DNA of 64,000 nt, taken from Rhytidiadelphus loreus (lineage: Eukaryota; Streptophyta; Bryopsida; Hypnales; Hylocomiaceae). The notes under the pieces are model-generated. The model ran no database searches and was not told the origin of the DNA. It saw nothing but the letters and a program-made list of their open reading frames with translations. The position numbers and the translations under genes were made by a program. The DNA is taken from contig OX344764.1 of the NCBI GenBank assembly GCA_947034895.1, forward strand, positions 38,380,935-38,444,934, in the 5' to 3' direction. Shown in pieces: positions 59,979-64,000 of this stretch (position 1 is the first letter of the stretch; each line of letters starts with the position of its first letter).

Positions 59979-62900
59979 TGGGGACTTGTGACGCTGGGAC
60001 CAACTGATTATGCCCTTGCCACCAGAATGAGCATAATTATTTATTTAGTACTCCCCATGAATAGTGTGGGCTAGACCAGGATTTGAACACGAATCTCACG
60101 GAAAATATCACCACTACTTTGCTGGCACCCCCATGCCCCATGATATGGCGCCCATCTCCCAACCATTTGAAAAGGAACAAAAAGGAACAAAAAGGAATAA
60201 TTTATGAACCAGCTCTATTGCCATACTATCCGCTGAAAAGAGGCTGTCACACTCCCCCATCTAAATAAAATCCCCCCCGCCACCCCCAAAAAATCAGGAG
60301 CCATCTGATTCATTTCAAAAAAACTCCATCCCTATGGCTAAGAAAAATCAATAGCCATCAGATCCCCATACGAAATACGGTACAAATACAATACAAAATA
60401 CGGTACAAATACAAATACAATACAACAATATACAAATACAACATTATGGGATTATCCCATACTGATTGTTTGCAATCCCACCCTCCCAAAATTATAAGAA
60501 GAGAGGTGGGGGTACAATTTAAATTCAAATATAAATATAAAAACTTTTATTAAACTGCACCCTTCCAAAATTATAAGAGGGGGTGAGGTTAAAATTAAAT
60601 TTTCATTAAATTTTTTTTGTCATGGTGCATAGTTTTACACTATGCACCATGAAGTGGCTGTACCAGCCAACATGAAATAACCGGCCATACTGTGCAACAC
60701 AAGGTAGCAGCATGCATAACCGTCAATTTAAAGGGTTCTGGACATAATGTCTATTAATAGACATCCAATAAATAATTGGATCCTACTAGTAAGAGAAAAA
60801 TAATTCCAATGCACTTTTAAATGTATTTTTTGCACACTGTGAGAATAAGTTGTGAATTTTTTTTAAAGAGACTACTATAGATGCATCTAATACCAATACT
60901 AGGGTCAGATATTTAGATGTAGTACATCCTGGAAATCACATCTATTTACTTCCCAAGATTTTCCAAGATTTTAGAGGTGGTGGTTATGAGTATAGTGACG
61001 CTTGTGGGTGATGCTATTTTAAGTCAAAAGTCAAGTATTTTTCTTCATTTTTTTTTAAATGGTTGGTTAGAAAGTTATGTAGTTTTTTGTTTTCTTGCTC
61101 CAATTTAAGCAAGTGGAGCACAACATTATTTTGCTTTGAAGATTTGCATGTTCCTTTCATTTCTAAATTGAGGTTATACTCAAACTTGGAGTATTTAGAT
61201 CTTTTAACTAAGTAGAACTTGAGTTATGGGGCTCAAAAACTTGATAAATCCATATTGTCAAAAGCTTGAGCAATCTTGGAAAAAACATTGTGTTGCTCTT
61301 TGCTTGGTCATATCTCACACATACATTACTTTAGATCCAAATTTGTTGAGGCAAGACCCTTGTACTAATCAAGAATAATATTCTATGGTTACAAAATCTG
61401 AAAAGTGGATAAATTTTGAATTATAAACTTATTTTTAGAAAGTGCTAGTTTTAGCAATTTTGTGAGTAATATCTAACTTTTGATCCAAGAAACTTTAGGG
61501 GTTGAGTTAATGTGTAGTGTTGATACTACAAAATGACATCAACTAGAATAAATACTCCTAAATGCATCTCAGTAACAAATTCAATATTGTTCTTATTACT
61601 ACCAAGATTACTACATGGCCTTTATTTTTTTTGGTGGATCTTCTTAGAAATCAAAAGACAATCTTAGATTCCCTTCTTATGCATTTTTCAAATATTTGAT
61701 GAATACATATTGAATTTTTAAATTGCTACAAATAGGAGTATAAAAAAAAATACATTTTAGGTAAGAATCTATAGGGATTGGATTTAGGAGGGGATGAGAA
61801 TTGGGTCAAGTTACCTTATACAACATCCTCAAACTCAATTGTAAGATTGATTATAGAATGGCAAAACGTCCCTACAACTAAAATACATGATAATTTGAAT
61901 TATAACTTTGAAGAACAAATATGAGTATTCTATATGTTTTCATATTTCAATCTTTGTATCCCTTATTCTATAATTATCATGCTTGGTTTGATTGAAGATT
62001 TGACTTTATATGGGTACAATTAGTACACTACAATAGGCATACCATTCATAGTTATTGTGGAAGGTAGGATTAATTATCAAGAGTAATAATTTCTCAAGCT
62101 TAAGCCATCATCTAGGGCCCTATGGACTCTTTTGTATTTGTTGTATTATGAGAGCCTATTGCTTAAAAATATGAAAGCGTATCCAAGCATCTAAATAAAA
62201 ACATTATTCCACAAAAATTCAATTGATCTTGTCCTTTTGTTGTAGAAAAAATGATTAAAACACCCTTCAACATCCATTGTATTCCACAAATAAATAAAAT
62301 CAACAATACCTTCCATAAGAAGAATCAAAGGGCCAGCCACCAACACTTTTTTTTTGGCATGACATTTGGGGGAAACTGCACCAAATGAAAATAAATCTCT
62401 ACTTTTTGCTAGATAAAAGTAGTTTGTTTTAGCAAAAAAAAATTATTTCTATTTAAACTATGAATGAAGTCTCCAAATTTGGATGAAAAAGTATATAAAT
62501 ATGATTGAAAAGTATTCTTGCATTCTAAAGATGGATGAATGTAGAAATACAATGTTGCAACAAATTTTAATTGTTTGCTGAGTACTTTCTCAATAGGTAA
62601 ACTATTATCTATTGACAATTGAGGAATTGAGACTAAAGATGGAAGGAGATCTAGATGAAAATATATTGGAAAGGAGTGGATTGTTGATAAAAAAAAAAGG
62701 GTGTGGATGAAGAAGGTTTTAAACAATGACATTTTAGTATGTATATACCAATTAATTTGAAAAAAATATTGATACTATCAAGAATCAATAAGTACAAAAT
62801 TCATTCTATTTAATTATGATAGCAATTTTGTATGTCAAAAGAACTAGTTTTATACAAATCTGATAAATAGATTTTATTTAATTTGAAAATAGAATTTAGG

Positions 62901-63181
62901 ATACTTTTTTTTTTACTTATGAGATCCCAAACACATTTTTAAATACAACACTATTGATTGTTACAATGCTATAATGCTTCATATAATCATATATAAATAT
63001 TTGGTACCTATATAAGATTTGTTTTTGTGTTGTATATTTTTCCAAACTTATTTCAACTTGTAAAGAGGAATCAATGACCAACAATTTTTCATTTGTGAGA
63101 TTTTTTTTTCAAAATGCTCTAAAAAACAACAAACATTTTGGTAATTTTGTTAGTAATATCTTTAATGCATGATATATATAG
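59979..63181. other. AT-rich intergenic DNA, no gene seen
   Basis: Contains a C-rich stretch at about 60256-60290, a microsatellite-like AATACAAAT/ACGGTACAAATAC cluster at about 60375-60440, and long A and T runs. No gene, RNA gene or element is recognised. Confidence 0.5.
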
Positions 63182-63183
63182 TA

Positions 63184-63654
63184 CTCCCTCTATCCCCAAA
63201 TGATCTTCCTCTTGTACTTTGTGACATTGCAGCTCCAAATAGTAGTTCCCCCTCCATCCATGCAAATCATCAATCAAAACACAAATGAAATGACTAAAGG
63301 GTTCAATCAACATTGTTCATTCTTATTTTTTGTATCTCTTTAAATATTGTACAATTGAAGGGAACGAAGCTCTAGAAGGTGGAACGAAGGGCCACATGTG
63401 GTAAATGCCTACAAAATGATGACCTCACACTTGACAATTAATTGACAAGCAGTGCTCCTTGAAAATGCCTTCCAAAATTTACTTTTCAATATTCCAAAAC
63501 TATACTTCAAAAAGGGCTCCTAAACTCAAAATTTATAGAATGTTAGGATTGCACCACAATCTATTCATAGTGCAAAATTGATTTTTTAGATGTTATTTTA
63601 GCCTTAATCCATAACATTTTGTCCAATAAGAAGATCATTTGGGGATGGAGGTAG
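63184..63654. mobile_element. Stowaway-like MITE, 471 bp
   Basis: Flanked by TA (63182-63183 and 63655-63656). Ends CTCCCTCTATCCCCAAATGA and inverted CTACCTCCATCCCCAAATGA, close to the Stowaway consensus CTCCCTCCGTCCC of Tc1/mariner MITEs. Rather long for a Stowaway, so it may carry an internal insertion. Confidence 0.85.
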
Positions 63655-63689
63655 TACATAACAATTTGGATCAAATCAACAACTTTTAT

Positions 63690-64000
63690 TGAAATCTTTG
63701 TAAGCTAGACCTAAACAATAAATTGCTTGTTGTAAATTTCAAATGGTTTCATGTAAATTCTTCCATATAACTTCACTTTGGAGATATCTTTCAGCTAAAA
63801 CTAAAAGACGCATAGAAAGAAGGTTAATTCACCCTTTCACTTGCCATTGAAAAGCAAGTGGATTAGGAAATAGAGAGAGGATAAATGATAGGAAAAATGG
63901 AAAATGTTTAAAAAAAATAGATTTCTAAGTTTTTTTTATGAGGTGGTACTTATTTAGAGATTGTAGAGTTATAATAAATCTTTGATTGTAGCTCAAAGTG
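63690..64000 (-). repeat. Dispersed repeat R1, inverted partial copy at right edge
   Basis: Read on the minus strand, this gives TCCACTTGCTTTTCAATGGC, GTGAAAGGGTGAATTAACCT and TCCAAAGTGAAGTTATATGG as in the copies at 17.6 and 29.1 kb. It continues past the window. Confidence 0.75.

Noticed and set aside
62409..62732. 107-residue minus-strand frame with a hydrophobic start
   Set aside because: Composition is that of translated AT-rich DNA; no splice or domain support.

Overview
This is a 64 kb piece of a plant nuclear genome. It is AT-rich and dominated by repeats, with three spliced genes that can be reconstructed exon by exon. Two encode general transcription machinery: TAF7 (TFIID subunit 7, minus strand, 5702-3406) and RPB10 (shared subunit of RNA polymerases I, II and III, plus strand, 6138-8136). 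They stand head to head, sharing a 435-bp GC-richer spacer with a telo-box. The third is a short-chain dehydrogenase/reductase (SDR) of the plant carbonyl-reductase / menthol-dehydrogenase type (minus strand, 52855-50650). Plant-type SDR, a Ty3 chromovirus, and CACTA-like and Stowaway-like elements point to a land plant. A piggyBac transposase relic is uncommon in seed plants, so a non-flowering lineage is possible, but that is inference only.

Layout. 0-3.2 kb: AT-rich flank with one copy of a dispersed repeat, here called R1. 3.4-8.1 kb: the TAF7/RPB10 pair. 8.4-20.7 kb: a repeat field with 245-bp tandem units, a tandem array of 0.87-kb R1 units and a CACTA-like element carrying a hairpin array. 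20.7-27.9 kb: a degenerate Ty3/gypsy chromovirus with both LTRs and a 5-bp target duplication, whose chromodomain is split by a younger piggyBac-type MITE. 27.9-30.2 kb: R1 repeats. 30.5-34.5 kb: a broken duplicate of the SDR 3' region riddled with insertions. 35.1-36.0 kb: another piggyBac-type MITE. 38.3-41.5 kb: a piggyBac transposase pseudogene kept in one reading frame with three stop codons and one altered catalytic residue. 43.5-47.0 kb: an element with long inverted ends and an array of palindromic clusters. 47.3-49.5 kb: R1 repeats. 49.8-52.9 kb: the SDR gene. 53-64 kb: AT-rich DNA with several MITEs and an inverted R1 copy at the right edge.

The most notable points are (1) an AT-AC, U12-type intron in TAF7, supported by the 5' splice site, branch site and restored conserved protein; (2) a piggyBac transposase relic together with at least four short elements that carry CCC(C/T)TAA ends and TTAA-like target duplications, a plausible autonomous/non-autonomous relationship; (3) a readable nesting order of repeat, Ty3 element and MITE; and (4) two unrelated elements that each carry arrays of small palindromes. 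All gene structures were built by eye from splice signals and family knowledge; no alignment or database search was run.
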